Shown here piece by piece: positions 25,121-37,552 of a stretch of DNA of 64,000 nt. Position 1 is the first letter of the stretch. Each line of letters starts with the position of its first letter. The DNA comes from Beaufortia kweichowensis (lineage: Eukaryota; Chordata; Actinopteri; Cypriniformes; Gastromyzontidae): positions 1,161,433 to 1,225,432 of the forward strand of contig CM032818.1 in the NCBI GenBank assembly GCA_019155185.1, in the 5' to 3' direction. The position numbers and the translations under genes were made by a program. The notes under the pieces were generated by a model that saw only the letters and a list, made by a program, of their open reading frames with translations, made no database searches and was not told the origin of the DNA.

Positions 25121-26959
25121 GTTACGCAGTTTTCACGGGCGGGCAAGACTTTAGCGCCCTCTACTGTATGAAGGTCTACAGGAAAAACAACAATAATGGC
25201 ATACCTAAGAAAAACTTTCTTACTGAAATAACACTTTTGATTATATAAGGGGGCAATTTGTGTGGTCACTCCCTTAGACTTTTGTCTTGACAAATAAAAT
25301 GAAAGAAATATCTACAAAATGAATTATCGTTTACACATTTAATTGTCCAATATGTGTTTTGTGAGTTTAATTAATGATAATAATTAAGCCAAAGCTAGCT
25401 TTTGTAAAACGTTACTTTTATTTATTGGAAAGTTTTATATTCATAAATGTAAATTTACCAAAAGTAAACCCCACTTTTAACATCTTTAAACACGAATTGA
25501 ATTTATATTTCATATAATTTTAATGTCTGCAAAGAAGAGAGCACTGAAAATATTTAGATTTTGCTCCATGTTTGATGTTTGAAATTAATGTGCTTCGGCT
25601 TTTTCATTCTTTTGCTTTTTCTGTCTTTTCTATGATAGAAAGTGTCTTTATTGAGCAATGTTTAACCTATGGACAAAGTATTTTTGTGTATTTTAAATGC
25701 TGTAATTTCTTTTTGTATAGAAGGCCGTTTACATGCTGATATTTATTTTTGTTGTTTGTATATGAAATTACAATACAATATGTTTAAAAACATACATAAA
25801 AATTGCGAAATAAAAACAAAAACAATATTTTGTTGTAAATGCTTTACTCATTAGCTTAGCACAGTCCAAAAACTGTCAAGGTTCCAACGCCTCTCTGCCT
25901 GTCAATCATGTGACGTCAATTTGGAGGGCGTGGTTTAGTATAGATAGAGTGTGGTTGAAGTCTGTGCCTTTCAATGTTTATCTATAGTTTTTTTGTTGTT
26001 TATATAAAAGATTGGGACTGTCAGAACTATTAAGATTATATATCTATGTTAACTGTCTCTTTACTCATTTGCTCGTTCACTCATTTAAGGATTAAATGCA
26101 TTGACTCGTTCCCATTAATTCCCATTTATTTATTCATGCCAGGCTGTTTTCCATCTTTTATACGCTTCGTCAAGCTCGATGTGGGTTTAATGCAGAAAGG
26201 CGGTCGTTAAATTCGTCACTGGTATTTGGGGAAGTGCCCTTTCCTTCGCTTTGTTTGTTATTAAAAGGTTTTCCGAAGCTGGTTTGAATGTCAAAAGTGT
26301 CATTTATTCCAGCACAATGAAGTGTGTGCGGTTGTTTTAGGTCGTAACCAAACGTTGTTGTTTGTTCGTGTACTTTCATATACACATATACACTCGTGTC
26401 GACGATCGATTTTATCCACTTTAACGGAACATACTTTACAGTAAAACAAAAAAACAAAAGCTTTTCTTATATTTGTAGTGGATTTAACATCCTAAGAGCA
26501 AAACCACAAAACTTATCAATAAAAATATCGACAAAAGAAGTGGAAACGAGCACCAAAGAACAGCCATTAGTTTGTTGTCCACACATCTTTCACATACATC
26601 ACGTATACACACTCTTTGTAGCGGTAATGTTTTTCAGCTGATCTGGCAGCTGTTGTGCTCTGTGTCCTTATATGACAGAAACGGGATTAGGAGAGCAGCA
26701 ACTGATCCAGGAACAGTTGCTGCGCAAATGCCTCAAGCGGAATAGACCATGCTTGTCAAACGGGGGGTGGACTGTTTAAAAAGAACGAAAATAATCGGCG
26801 TTCATCGCGCAGAAATATATTTTATTTCAGATTTTACATACTTAACACGTAAATAATTATATATTTAAAGTTATTACTATCCATTTTACACATATTTAAG
26901 ACACTCTTGTTAAAGTAAGAATGAAACACCCCTAAAGCTCTCGAGGTCGTTTGGATTCA
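25121..26959. other. Intergenic interval between nisch and the 27.6-kb gene
   Basis: AT-rich DNA without a convincing gene. Candidate control elements are a CRE-like TGACGTCAAT at about 25911, followed by GGGCGTGG (KLF/SP-like), and a CArG-like CCTTATATGA at about 26667. These genes diverge, so elements here could serve either nisch or the short gene at 27.6 kb. Motif calls are by eye. Confidence 0.45.
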
Positions 26960-27638
26960 CCCAACAATATAAATGCCGCTCTGCAAACGGATTTTCGTAG
27001 ATGTCAATTGTCACTTGAAGATAGACGGTCAGTCAGCGAAGGACAGAAGACGTAGTTTGTTGGCACTTAACCAAAGTAAAACAAACTACAATCACATTCT
27101 TCCACTCTCATTATATATTTCGATAAGAGAAATAGGCAAAACGACACTGGTCACTTGGAAAAGAGGGGTGTGACTGGTCCTAGATCAGTGCCAATCGCGC
27201 GTCAAGCTGCCTTTACAGAGGGCACTGCGCCAGGCTATGTGCCATCGAAAGCCAGTGACAAAGAAAAAATCGCAAAAGATTGTAAAAAGGTAGACGAGCG
27301 ACAGGGTGATCGTGTAGAAAGGCACGAGAAACCCAAACCCGACGCGAGCAGTCTTTGTGTTCGTACAGATTATGTGAGAGCGCGATACGACGTTGATGCT
27401 CGAAGCGAAGAAAATGTGTGGAAGGGGCGTGATGTGCCATTGGGAGGTAGACGGAGCATCCGTCAAGGAGACGGAGAAACTCAAGAACGACTGGAGGAGA
27501 GGCAACGGGAACGGCAAACACAGGTGGCAGAAACTGGGAAGGAAGAAAGGGAGAAAAGCGCACTATCCAGAACTGCGCAAAGATCGCGCGAGACTGTCGC
27601 AAAAGATTTCGTTGCGCCCTGCGAACCGCGCGCCTGGC
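26960..27638 (+). promoter_or_regulatory. TATA-type promoter and possible 5'UTR of the 27.6-kb gene
   Basis: TATAAAT at 26968-26974 is the only good TATA match near this gene. Downstream sequence to 27638 is unusually CpG-rich for the region and open in several frames, as expected of a GC-rich leader. Whether the leader is continuous or spliced is not decided by sequence. Confidence 0.4.
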
Positions 27639-28004
27639 ATGCGGGCGCCCAGAAACACCAACCAATTCCTCATGCATGAGAAATATCAGATGATGCACAT
27701 GAGATCGGACTCGGTGGGCACGGACAGCGGGTCCGATTGCGAAATGGACTTCGCGGATATGGACTCGTATCTGGGCGTGCTAGAGAACGCTAGAGGCGCA
27801 CTGTTGGACAGTCCCGATCTGCCTTCGCCACCCACGTTTTACGCGAGACAGATAAAGCAAACGTTTTCCTTCTTCAACTTCGAGCAAGAAGAAAGCATGC
27901 AGTATTTCCCATCTGAAGATGACGTGATGCAAAGCGAAGATTTCATGCAAAGGGACTTCAAAGAGTTTTGTGATACTGTCAGCACTGTGGCACCATGTAT
28001 TTAG
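27639..28004 (+). CDS. Unrecognised short acidic protein, 121 aa
   Basis: I do not recognise this protein. It starts MRAPRNTNQ and ends CDTVSTVAPCI. Visible features: a Ser/Asp-rich acidic segment (SVGTDSGSDCEMDFADMD, residues about 25-42), a possible short helix (YLGVLENARGALL), a Pro-flanked patch with aromatics (SPDLPSPPTFYARQIKQTF) and an acidic C-terminal half. There is no signal peptide, membrane segment or Cys pattern, so it looks like a mostly disordered intracellular regulator. The reading frame stays open upstream to an ATG at 27396, adding 81 very basic residues; I prefer 27639 because it has a G at -3 and the upstream stretch looks like GC-rich leader. ATG 27672 is a second alternative. 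A TATA box at 26968 and poly(A) signal at 28245 frame a compact, possibly single-exon gene, an architecture typical of immediate-early genes (inference). Confidence 0.6.
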   Translation: MRAPRNTNQFLMHEKYQMMHMRSDSVGTDSGSDCEMDFADMDSYLGVLENARGALLDSPDLPSPPTFYARQIKQTFSFFNFEQEESMQYFPSEDDVMQSEDFMQRDFKEFCDTVSTVAPCI

Positions 28005-28244
28005 ACACCTGCCACAGGTAACGTGTTTACATCGTTTGGGTTGCTTTGAAGGGACAAAATCTGTTGAATGCAATGTTATGGGGAATTGTTTATTCTGTAA
28101 TGTGTTATTATGAGTCTGCTGTGGGAGGGGGAGAGAAAGTAGGAGTGAGACGAGACAGCCAATCACATTCGAGATCATTTCATCACTCATGACAAACACA
28201 GCAGTGGGTTGTACTGCAAACTATCATTTGTCAACGTTTTTCAT

Positions 28245-28250
28245 AATAAA
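28245..28250 (+). terminator. Polyadenylation signal of the 27.6-kb gene
   Basis: Canonical AATAAA 241 nt past the stop codon, followed by T-rich sequence. It supports a real plus-strand transcript ending here. Confidence 0.6.
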
Positions 28251-29887
28251 ACGACATTTTGCTACATACATTGTGTATATTTTATTATGTTAGCATGATT
28301 CACACAAAAGACATTTTGGATAAATCGTATGTGATGTATTGTGTAATGTAGAAGAATACTAATTTGTATGCAATCGAATTAAAATGACAGAAAATGCTAT
28401 ATAGCACAAACAGTAGAGACATAAACAGAATATAGAAATAAGAGAAGAAAAGAACTGAATGAAAATTAACTGATGAAAATTATAAAACAAATGGGACTAT
28501 AATAAAAATAAGATATATGGTATTATTGCACAAATAGCAGAGAGTATAGAAATAAGGAAAGAATGAAATGAATAGAAATTACATGGTAAAAGTTGTGAAT
28601 TAAATTATAAAACACATAGAACTATAAAATATACAAAGATAATATAATATGGAGTTTTATTGCACAGTTTCCGTAAGGTGTACATTAGCATTATTAACAG
28701 TAAAAACCAATAAAATAATTTTACCAATGTTCTGTAAATGTAGTTATGCATCATGACTCATGAAGAGCCTAAAAATATTGTGGACAATTATTCCCAGCCC
28801 TTGTATATGTTGACTGTTACATATAAACAAAACAACAGATCTAAATGTCAACATTGCTCATTTTACATGATAAAGAATAAACGTGACACACTAATCAAAA
28901 TGTTTCAGGGTCACGAAAGCCTAAAGTGAAGCGTAATTGAAATGCAATGCTGTGTAACAAATTTAGAAGCACCCTCCCTCCCCCAGCACACACACAAACA
29001 CACAATCTCCTGCTTAGTGTAGCAGTACTGGCCTATTGAGATCTGTAACAAGAACAATGGCAATACTCATGAGACAAGGTGTGTGGGAGAGAGAGGATAA
29101 AGAGGGAGTCCCTTAATAACCAAATGACCAGCGTCACTAATGGGTTTCCGTTTCAAAGCCCACAATGAGACCTTAAATCCTGCTATATGAGGTGTTATCA
29201 GCGAGGCAGAACCACAAGTCACAAGGTGCAATAAAATGCAGAAACGTTACAGAGCGAGGCTCAGCAGAGACATCCTTCTATTGAAAATAAGCCCTGAGCA
29301 TGTTTTGATCAACAGCGTTACGGCCCCTTTCCTGCACAGCTTGCCAAATGCATGTCAGATAATTGTGGTGCGACTTCTTCAAGCCAACCCGAGTGTATTG
29401 TGGGACATGTTTAATTCTATGGCTTCGTTTCTGGACCATTAAGTCACCATGAAAGAAATAAACAGGCCCAGGATGGGAATGAAAGAATGAAGTTATTTCA
29501 AGCATCAAGTGTGTTGCTGGGAAGCTGACGTGACATGTCTCCTGCTGTTTTATATAATATACTTATTCGTCTTGTTTAGACAACACATTTACGGGTCGTT
29601 TTTAGGATTATTAATCTATTATTTGTAAAATTCTGCAGGATTATTTAAGAAAACTGCAAGCACACAAAAAAACAGAACAGTAAATCTTACAAAACCTTGT
29701 CTTGGTTACGTATGAAATTGGTATTTTACAGAAATTAAAACCTAGTTTAAAATATTAAAGCAATTCAAGTGCATTTTTTGTCTTGCATAATAATGTCACA
29801 GTGCAAAGAATGATAACATTTTGTCATAAGGTCTTATTCATTAACTAACAATGAGCAACATATTACTGTAGCATTTATTAGTCTTTG

Positions 29888-30122
29888 TTAAAGGGACAGC
29901 TCAACCAAAAATTTAAAATTCTTATAGCATTCATTCATCCTCATGTCATTTAAAGCCTGTAGGACTTTCACTCTTTTTCAGACCACAAAACCATTGAGAC
30001 ATTTCTCAAAATATCTTCTTTTGTGTTACACAGAACAGAAAGAGTCACAGACAGGTTTTGATGCACATGACGGTAAATAAAAGATGGGAGAATGTTTATT
30101 TTTGAGTGAACAGTCTCTTTAA
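29888..30122. mobile_element. Non-autonomous DNA element (same family as 1342-1573)
   Basis: 235 bp with left end TTAAAGGGACAGCTCAACCA and right end reverse complement TTAAAGAGACTGTTCACTCA. Length and interior (CTCATGTCATTT, CAAAATATCTTCTTTTGTGT) match the copy in the stab1 intron. It sits in the gene desert right of the 27.6-kb gene. Confidence 0.75.
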
Positions 30123-32352
30123 TGTTAGTTATTTAAAACAGGTTTGAAACTTTAAACTTTTGTTGATTCAAGCCTTCGTTCATCTTTCCATCTATCATTC
30201 ATTATGTCATGAAGGTGTGTACATTACTGACTATGAGAAAGTTCAAGATAAAACATGCTGTGTTAGAAACAGGGTTTAGCAGCTTTCTGCAAAGTTGCCC
30301 TTTGATCAGAGCTTAAAGTGTCGTATGAATTATTATCAAGACTTAACTTGCCAGAGAAGTTAATCAGTAAGCAGAGCATTTATTTTCGAACTACCCAATG
30401 TCATTGTGCCCTACATATACAATGTAGATGACATTTTCTGTTACTAAAGAGAAGCAGAACTTTGATTGATTTAAAAATCTAAAATAAGGAAGATTCCAGT
30501 TCTAAAGAAGACAGAGAATCATGAGCATGTGATACATGTGAGTAACAGGAGGGGAATAACAAGATAACGTTTTTTAACTGACAGACTCAAACTTAAGTAA
30601 ACACATTCGATAGTATCAAACCTTGATGTCCATGTATGCCTTGTTCTCCTTTTCTTTATATTTCATTATTTTTCATGTGTCATATGTTTATATTTTCAAA
30701 TATCAGTTACAGCTTATTAAACATAAACTTATTGTTATATTCTCTAGACATCAAAAAAATATCAGTCTATACACAAGTTTTATTAATTAAATATACATGT
30801 GTTATGGATGTGACATACTTCAACATACTTTGCAGAATTTCAGTGAATTGAAATACACAAACCAGAAGTAATAATACCCAACAAATGAAGAAGAGATGAC
30901 TCTTCAAAGAAGATAAAAGAGTTATTTTATTTTAATTTTCATGTGTTCGTTTTTAAGGAATAGAGACTGTTATGCATGTGACAATTCTGAAAACAGCACT
31001 TTACCTGACATTAAACAAAAATGCATTTAAAACAAATGCTTTAAAACTTTGGGAGAGACCTCACATGAGTATTTAAACCAGCAAATATTGACCTCTGAAC
31101 TATCAGTGTGATGAAAACCTTTGATAAAAACTGTATGTAGAGAACATAATCATATTGTGTTGCAATGAAATGTGTTTAATTGCACATAAAATGCAAAAAG
31201 CATGACAAAAAAAATGTAAAAAACTTTTCATGCACTCTGAGATGCAAACGAAAAATGTGCGCTGTACCTTTAAATGGCCTGGCGTTTCTTAAGGCAACGG
31301 TTCAGGGCTGGATCCAGTGCATGTGTGTGTTTTTGTGGGGGATGGGTCTCTCTCAAAGGTTCTCACTATAGAAACAAATATGTGACCCGTGTTGTGAACT
31401 CGGAGTGGTAGAGACGCACAATCTTGTCCTTTTAGGCTTGTAATGTAATGACATGTCATGGCATGCAGGGCCAGAGGTTTGACGCAGAACTGTTCGACAG
31501 GCCGAGCTGGTTATCAATACTTATTTAGTTCAAAGAGAGCGATGTTACATTGTGACACACTCGCACACAAGTGTTTTAACTCCACCAAAACATGTGTCAT
31601 ATATACTGTATGAACTTAACTTTTTAAATCTTTTTAAAAACAGTTTTCACTATAATATGTTCTTGAGTTGGTCATATGGATCCTTACAAATAAATATTAG
31701 AAAAATGTTATTGATTTGAAGGCATAACGTATGTAAGATGAATATAATTCAAATATAACAGACTTAAGTGAGATAAAATGGTAACTTTTGTTTAAGTCTC
31801 ATCTCAGAAATTTCTTTAGAGAAACATAGTCAGAAATCTCACCAATGTCTCTGTCATTAAAGTTTCAGAAAAGATCTCAACAATGACACAAACTGAGTTT
31901 ATATTTGTCAAGACTGCAATCCACAGTCAATATTATTGAAGATTTTAATATAAACTCAAACATTTCTCATCAAATTGACCTAAATCCAGATTATTTTACC
32001 TATACAATCTACATTCATTTTACACCTCCATACTGTTTATATAGTTTAATTGACTCATTTGTCTGTTTTTATTTCTGCTAAGCAGTTTTAGGAGAAACAT
32101 CTTAGACTATGTTGATACTTGAAATAAAACTGAGAACTTCATTAAATATCCTGAACGATGAAAGAGCAACGTCTACGCATTAACTGCAATGAACAACACT
32201 GTCAAAACCAGCATGACCAAACACATCAGATAATATGAAGACACAGTCTATAGATCCCTACAGAGACACGGTTTGTGGTCCTGTTTCCTTCCCCCCATTG
32301 CTAAAGACAGCGGGATTATTCAGCGAGTTAATGATATAAGAACATTCAATCC

Positions 32353-32466
<114 letters not shown>

Positions 32467-32770
32467 GCATGTTGATCACCTCCTCCATATATCATCTTCT
32501 CTCTCTCAGACACTGTTCTAACAATACAGTACCACCTACATGCAATATAGAGCCGAACGTGTGCCAAAAATGCCTCTATTAAACGGTGAGAAATCATCTT
32601 TGTCAGCCGGGTGCGGTTTAATCACTGGGTTTTTGTGTTGTCATGATTCAAAACACAGCAGCCTTTAAAATCAGAATGTGTTTTTCTTACGAAAAGATGT
32701 TTGACCTTTGGGTATCCCCTGGTAACCATCACCTTATTGTAAAGTAATATTTTTTTTATTTTATTATGTG

Positions 32771-32890
32771 TTAAAGGGAAAGTTCACACACAAAATCTGT
32801 ATTCTGTCATCATTTATTCACTTTCATGTATGACTTTCTTCTGTGGAACACAAATAAAAAGTTTCATTTTTGAGCGAACTATCCCTTTAA
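32771..32890. mobile_element. Internally deleted MITE-like copy
   Basis: Same termini (TTAAAGGGAAAGTTCACAC on the left, GAACTATCCCTTTAA on the right) as the 235-bp copies but only 120 bp long. It keeps TCATCATTTATTCACTTTCATGT and TCTTCTGTGGAACACAAA-type interior sequence. Confidence 0.75.
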
Positions 32891-34759
32891 AACAAAGAAA
32901 ACTCCCAAACTAAATGAAACACAAACCATATTCCTTTTTGCATTAAATGAGGACTGAACGTATTGACGTCACAGCTGCCATTTTCATTTCTCCCTTTGGC
33001 ACTTTTCCTTCCCCGCCGCAGGCTGATGTGGTTTTACATCATAATCTCACTTTGACTTAAAATGAACCGGTTTTGATTACTAGGAAACAGTCTGACAGTA
33101 TGAACAGTAAGTTTAGGTGTTTTCTGGGTCAGTTTAGTTTTTTTTTTAAATGACGTGTCTGTAATTTGTTGTACTGTCCACAGGAAGTGATCATTTATTA
33201 TGATTATTATAATTATTTTAAATCAAATTGTAGCTCCACCACTTTTTCTTTGCTGATTTTAATTGCCAAATTAAAAGGAATATAATATAATAATAATAAT
33301 AAATATAATAATTTGTGATCCTATTTGTGAAATCCAAGCTTAAATCTCATAATCTAAATATAAGATTAGAGCATCAAAGGATTAATTTAATGATTGAAAT
33401 CAATCTTTAACATAGGTTTACTTAGTCAATATTTAAGATATTAAGATAATATTTTCACAGATTGTATTTTACAGTATGCAGGATGATTTTATGTAGAAAA
33501 CAGTAAATCACACAGAAAAAATAACTTGAGCTAGGTTTTCACAGGCAGGGTCATATTTGTAAATGTGCAATTAATCTGCACTTCAATAAGTGTGAATATG
33601 TGTCGGTATAACGCTTCTAACATGGAAAACGTTTTAGGATTTTAAAAATTAAACAAATGCATGTGCAACAAGCACGTAATCTATTTTTCAAAGTAAAAAA
33701 TTAATATGTTGGACTAATTTTAAACATTGAAAAGATTAAAAGACATTTAAGATCATGAGAAACATTTGTGTCTAAACTTATGTTGTGTCTTACTATGGTC
33801 TTACTACAAAGAAAACCAAACAACCATGGTTACTATAATCAAACCATGGTTAATTTTCATACAGGTAACAAAAGAGCATTTACACCGCAAATGTTTGTTA
33901 ATAAACGAACACAAAACAAAAGACTGACGCTTGAAACCAAGATATTTTTCAGCTCTTCTGTGTGTTTGAGTGTAACAGGATCCACCCGTGCAGTGTCACA
34001 CCCCTTAATTCATGTTAAAGCCTGTGAGCTAATAAATCTCAACTTGTATAAACAAGTATTGAAATATTACTAATCTTAGCTTACACCCCTTTCCATTTTA
34101 CTTTGTCAAATACTGTTTTGGCACAAATAAAAAGTTCGGAAAAGGGATATTTTTATTTCTCGCCCTCCAAAAAACAGACTGTGTGTACATTCCTGTCGTG
34201 ACACAATCGCTTGATAAACCGAAAAACAGTCAGCCAATCAGAGACCACATAGCCGTTGTACATATTAGCTTCGACCAATCATCGAACACCTCGGTGACAC
34301 GGCGCTGCGGCATTGAATGTGAACCGTAATAGTCACCGATCCAAACAAGGGCTCTCAGAGAAGTCAGAGGACTGAATGGGGTGGGATTTATGAAACAGAG
34401 GAAGGAGTGTTTAGTGCTGAAAAACATGCAAGACAAGACCTTCAAGAATGGAAAAATACAGACTTTGAGAGCTTTTAAAGAGTAAAGACTGAGTGATAAA
34501 TCGTTGAAAAACACGTAGAAGTTTTACGCAAGAAGAAAACGCATATGTTGCTCTTTGATAGCAAGTGAAATTTATTTGTTTACTTTTTCTTAGATGCTTC
34601 TCCTCAACTTTAGTGAGCTAAATACGATTAGACACAACTACGACAGTCGCACATATACAATAAATTAATTCACCAACTCAGATAATTTAGTCTCGGTCTT
34701 TTCTTAGGATAAAACCATACAAAACACAACAAATGCCTATTTCAATACAAAAATGCTTT

Positions 34760-34880
34760 CCAAAGCATTACAGCGCATGCGCAGTGCACAAACCCTTCCG
34801 TGTTTACAGACGCGAGCGAGCGCGTGTGCGTCATCCGGGGGGAGGGGCGGCTCTTGTAACAGGTAACCGCGAGGTTATTC
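34760..34880. promoter_or_regulatory. Orphan CpG-rich promoter-like patch
   Basis: Within AT-rich DNA, this stretch has many CpGs, an NRF1-type palindrome (GCGCATGCGCAGTGC, about 34773-34787), a half-CRE (CGTCATCCG), a GC box (GGGGCGG) and a possible splice donor (AACAGGTAACC, about 34858). No coding gene begins here on either strand, so it may drive a non-coding transcript or an unrecognised 5'UTR exon. Confidence 0.4.
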
Positions 34881-35499
34881 GCACTATGAAAGGAATTTTA
34901 AGTAATTGTAAATATTTCAGTGTGTGTTTTGGTTCCAAGCACAGAAATAATCCTCCCTCTTCCATAACATTCAACTCGTTATTTACTATCTGTCAAACAG
35001 TTTGTTAAAACTTTTCCAGGAGGAGTTTGGCTTTCCAAAAAAAGCAAATTATAAAAAGGATAAGGAAATTAAATCATGCGATATTGATGCCAAAATGGAG
35101 CATTAAAACAACGGAAGATGAACGATCCCCCCATTTTGCATGCCTTCCATGTTTGGTTTGGTGTATAGGACATTGTTGGGTGTCAGATCTGCTTCCAGTA
35201 TAAAACAAAATAATCTGGTGTCATATAAAAACATTTCAAAGCTCCACTATTCTATAATTCTTTAAATACCATTTACCATATAATAGTGCATTCAATGACT
35301 GATTCGAAGAACATATAAATGTAACATAAAGAATGTTTTTAATCCTCAAAGCAAGTCAATAATTGTACAAAGGTACAAAAACATCATTAAAATCAATAAA
35401 ATGAATGATACTGCAAATCATGTGACTTTTTGCTGTCTAGAGAGGGCTCTTTTGTTGTGACCCACCCTTAAGAAAGTATAGTAGTCATGTTGTTTTGGT

Positions 35500-35830
35500 G
35501 GATTGAAAACCATTTGTATAACCATAGATTTACTACAAAAATCATAGTTAAACTATGGTTATTGTTATCCATGTTAAGTCCATAGTTTTATGAGACATTG
35601 TTACCCTGTGGAAAGAAACAGCTATCTGGTTTTAGCTGGTTCAGAGGGGTATTGAACACTTTTTAGCTGGTCTGGCTGGAAGACCAGCTGACCCACCAGC
35701 TAAAATCAGTTTAACACCAGCTTAACAAGCTTTGCCATACTGGTTTTACTACAAAGATCATAATTAAACTATAATTATTATGGTAAAACCATGGTCATTT
35801 TCATAAAAACACCCTAAAAAAACACTGCAA
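35500..35830. repeat. Cluster of short palindromic interspersed repeats
   Basis: Contains paired CCATAGATTTACTAC / AAACTATGGTTATTG and TAGCTGGTCTGGC / GACCAGCTGACCCACCAGC motifs that fold on themselves, typical of decayed teleost MITEs. A related unit lies at about 33785-33860. Termini were not resolved. Confidence 0.5.
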
Positions 35831-37360
35831 ACATGGCAAAAGACACACAGAACATCTTAGCAACCTCATAGCAACATCCAGGTAACCACACACAACTTAC
35901 TGTCTGGAATGGTGTTAAAAGTTGAGATTGGGGGTTTTCGGTAGTTTATAGCACACCATAGGTGTATATTAAGTGTTGTTTGTTAATGGCTTTGGCATCT
36001 AATAAAGTGTTTGGACATGGAAATTGTAGTGCGAGACATCAAACAAGCGGATAAAATGTGTGCATTTCTAGTTTCATTATAAATTTAGCCTGAAAATGAA
36101 TCAAAAGTTCCCTAGCAACAGAAGGTTATGTCACAGCAGCTGCCCTCATGAGCTACACACCAGCTGTGACATCACAGTGAAACCGGAAACCACAGCGTCC
36201 TGTTTAACACAGTGTACATGTGTATGACTGACCGAGACCTGCGGATGTGCATATAGCAATCAAAACTATTGTCATTTTCACACATTTTTGTTTCACTTTT
36301 TGTGTCATTAATACAGTATTCTTCATGGAAGCTTAAAAAGCATAAAACCGAGGCCTAAAATACAGCAGCACACGCCTTATGTAATAATTAAGCATGAAAT
36401 GGCACAATGCAGTTTATTAAAACAAACAAGAGGGAAGTTTTTTTAAAAACAAGTTGAATAAAACAATATATGGCAACAGACACAGGGATCAAATAAAAAT
36501 AGCTGAACGGTGTCAGATAGTCCCTGTAGATTTATTAACAGTTTCATCAGTGGACGGAAATAATAGTGTGAGATTTCTACCACTCGACTGATAAAGGCGT
36601 TTTAAATTCTTGGCCGCTGCTCATACGGCATTAAACTCCCATGTGTCCTTGTGTGTAAGTACGTGTTACAAAAACATGATAAGAAAGGGAAAAATCATTA
36701 CATATCAAGCGCTGTACTTTGAGAGAAGTCAGGTGACAGCAGTTTCAGACCTTTAATTACACATATTATAAAATACATGTATTTGTATGGTATTAAAGGG
36801 TAAAGAATGTAAAAAAGAAGAATAATCTGATCTCCCCCTCTTATAGTAAACAATAAAATCTTGTCTATCCTCTTAAAATGTTAGAAAACGACTAGTTTCT
36901 CAAACTTTGCATGTGTAAATGCAACCCCCAAACTCTCTTTCATCTCTGGCACATTTACGCTTGGTAATAAGATATCACGATCGTAAAAATTCTTGTTAAG
37001 CTAAGATAGTCTTTCACAGCAGTTAGTGGAAACCGCTTGAGTCTGCAGATAAAACCCAGCAGAGGAGGATCTTATATTTTCTCATGTTTACATGAGATTA
37101 CATAAAGTGTAAAATCCTCTCCTGAGAGAGGCTAATAAGTCTGTTAAATGACACATAAACTATAAGAAGTCTATTAAACCACATAAAACTGGTTTCCATC
37201 CACCAAATAAACTATTTGCTTTTCTAAGAAACCTTCTTCAACTTGAGAAAGTTTTCTAAAACAGCTGCTCTGTGGTTTGAAAAAGGAAGTGTTGGAATGA
37301 AAACAAATGCTGTAGTGAGGAATATACCATCACATCACCCCCTAGTGTTAGAAATGAACA

Positions 37361-37366
37361 TTTATT
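37361..37366 (-). terminator. Candidate nol8 polyadenylation signal
   Basis: AATAAA on the minus strand (plus TTTATT), 187 nt downstream of the nol8 stop codon. Position is reasonable for a short 3'UTR; use is inferred. Confidence 0.45.
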
Positions 37367-37552
37367 TCTTCTGAAGATAAACATTTCAATTACACAGATG
37401 TTTATGCATTTATATTCCTTATTTGAAAGAATAAATTACATTTGTGGAATACTGAAAATGAGTAATTGCAACCATTTCTGAAAAAAATCTGTTATTACAA
37501 GAAAGGCAAAAACTTCTGTACAGTTTTCTGTATAAAATTGTTCGGAAAGCGT

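Noticed and set aside
27155..27679. 174-codon plus-strand ORF overlapping the 27.6-kb gene in another frame
   Set aside because: Basic, low-information sequence over the CpG-rich leader; the acidic protein frame 27639-28004 has the better start, motif content and poly(A) context.
33768..34073. 101-codon plus-strand ORF
   Set aside because: Covers ACCATGGTTACTATA palindromic repeat units and shows no domain or splice continuity.
34230..34514. 94-codon minus-strand ORF near CCAAT boxes
   Set aside because: No homology features; promoter-like motifs explain the region better than coding.
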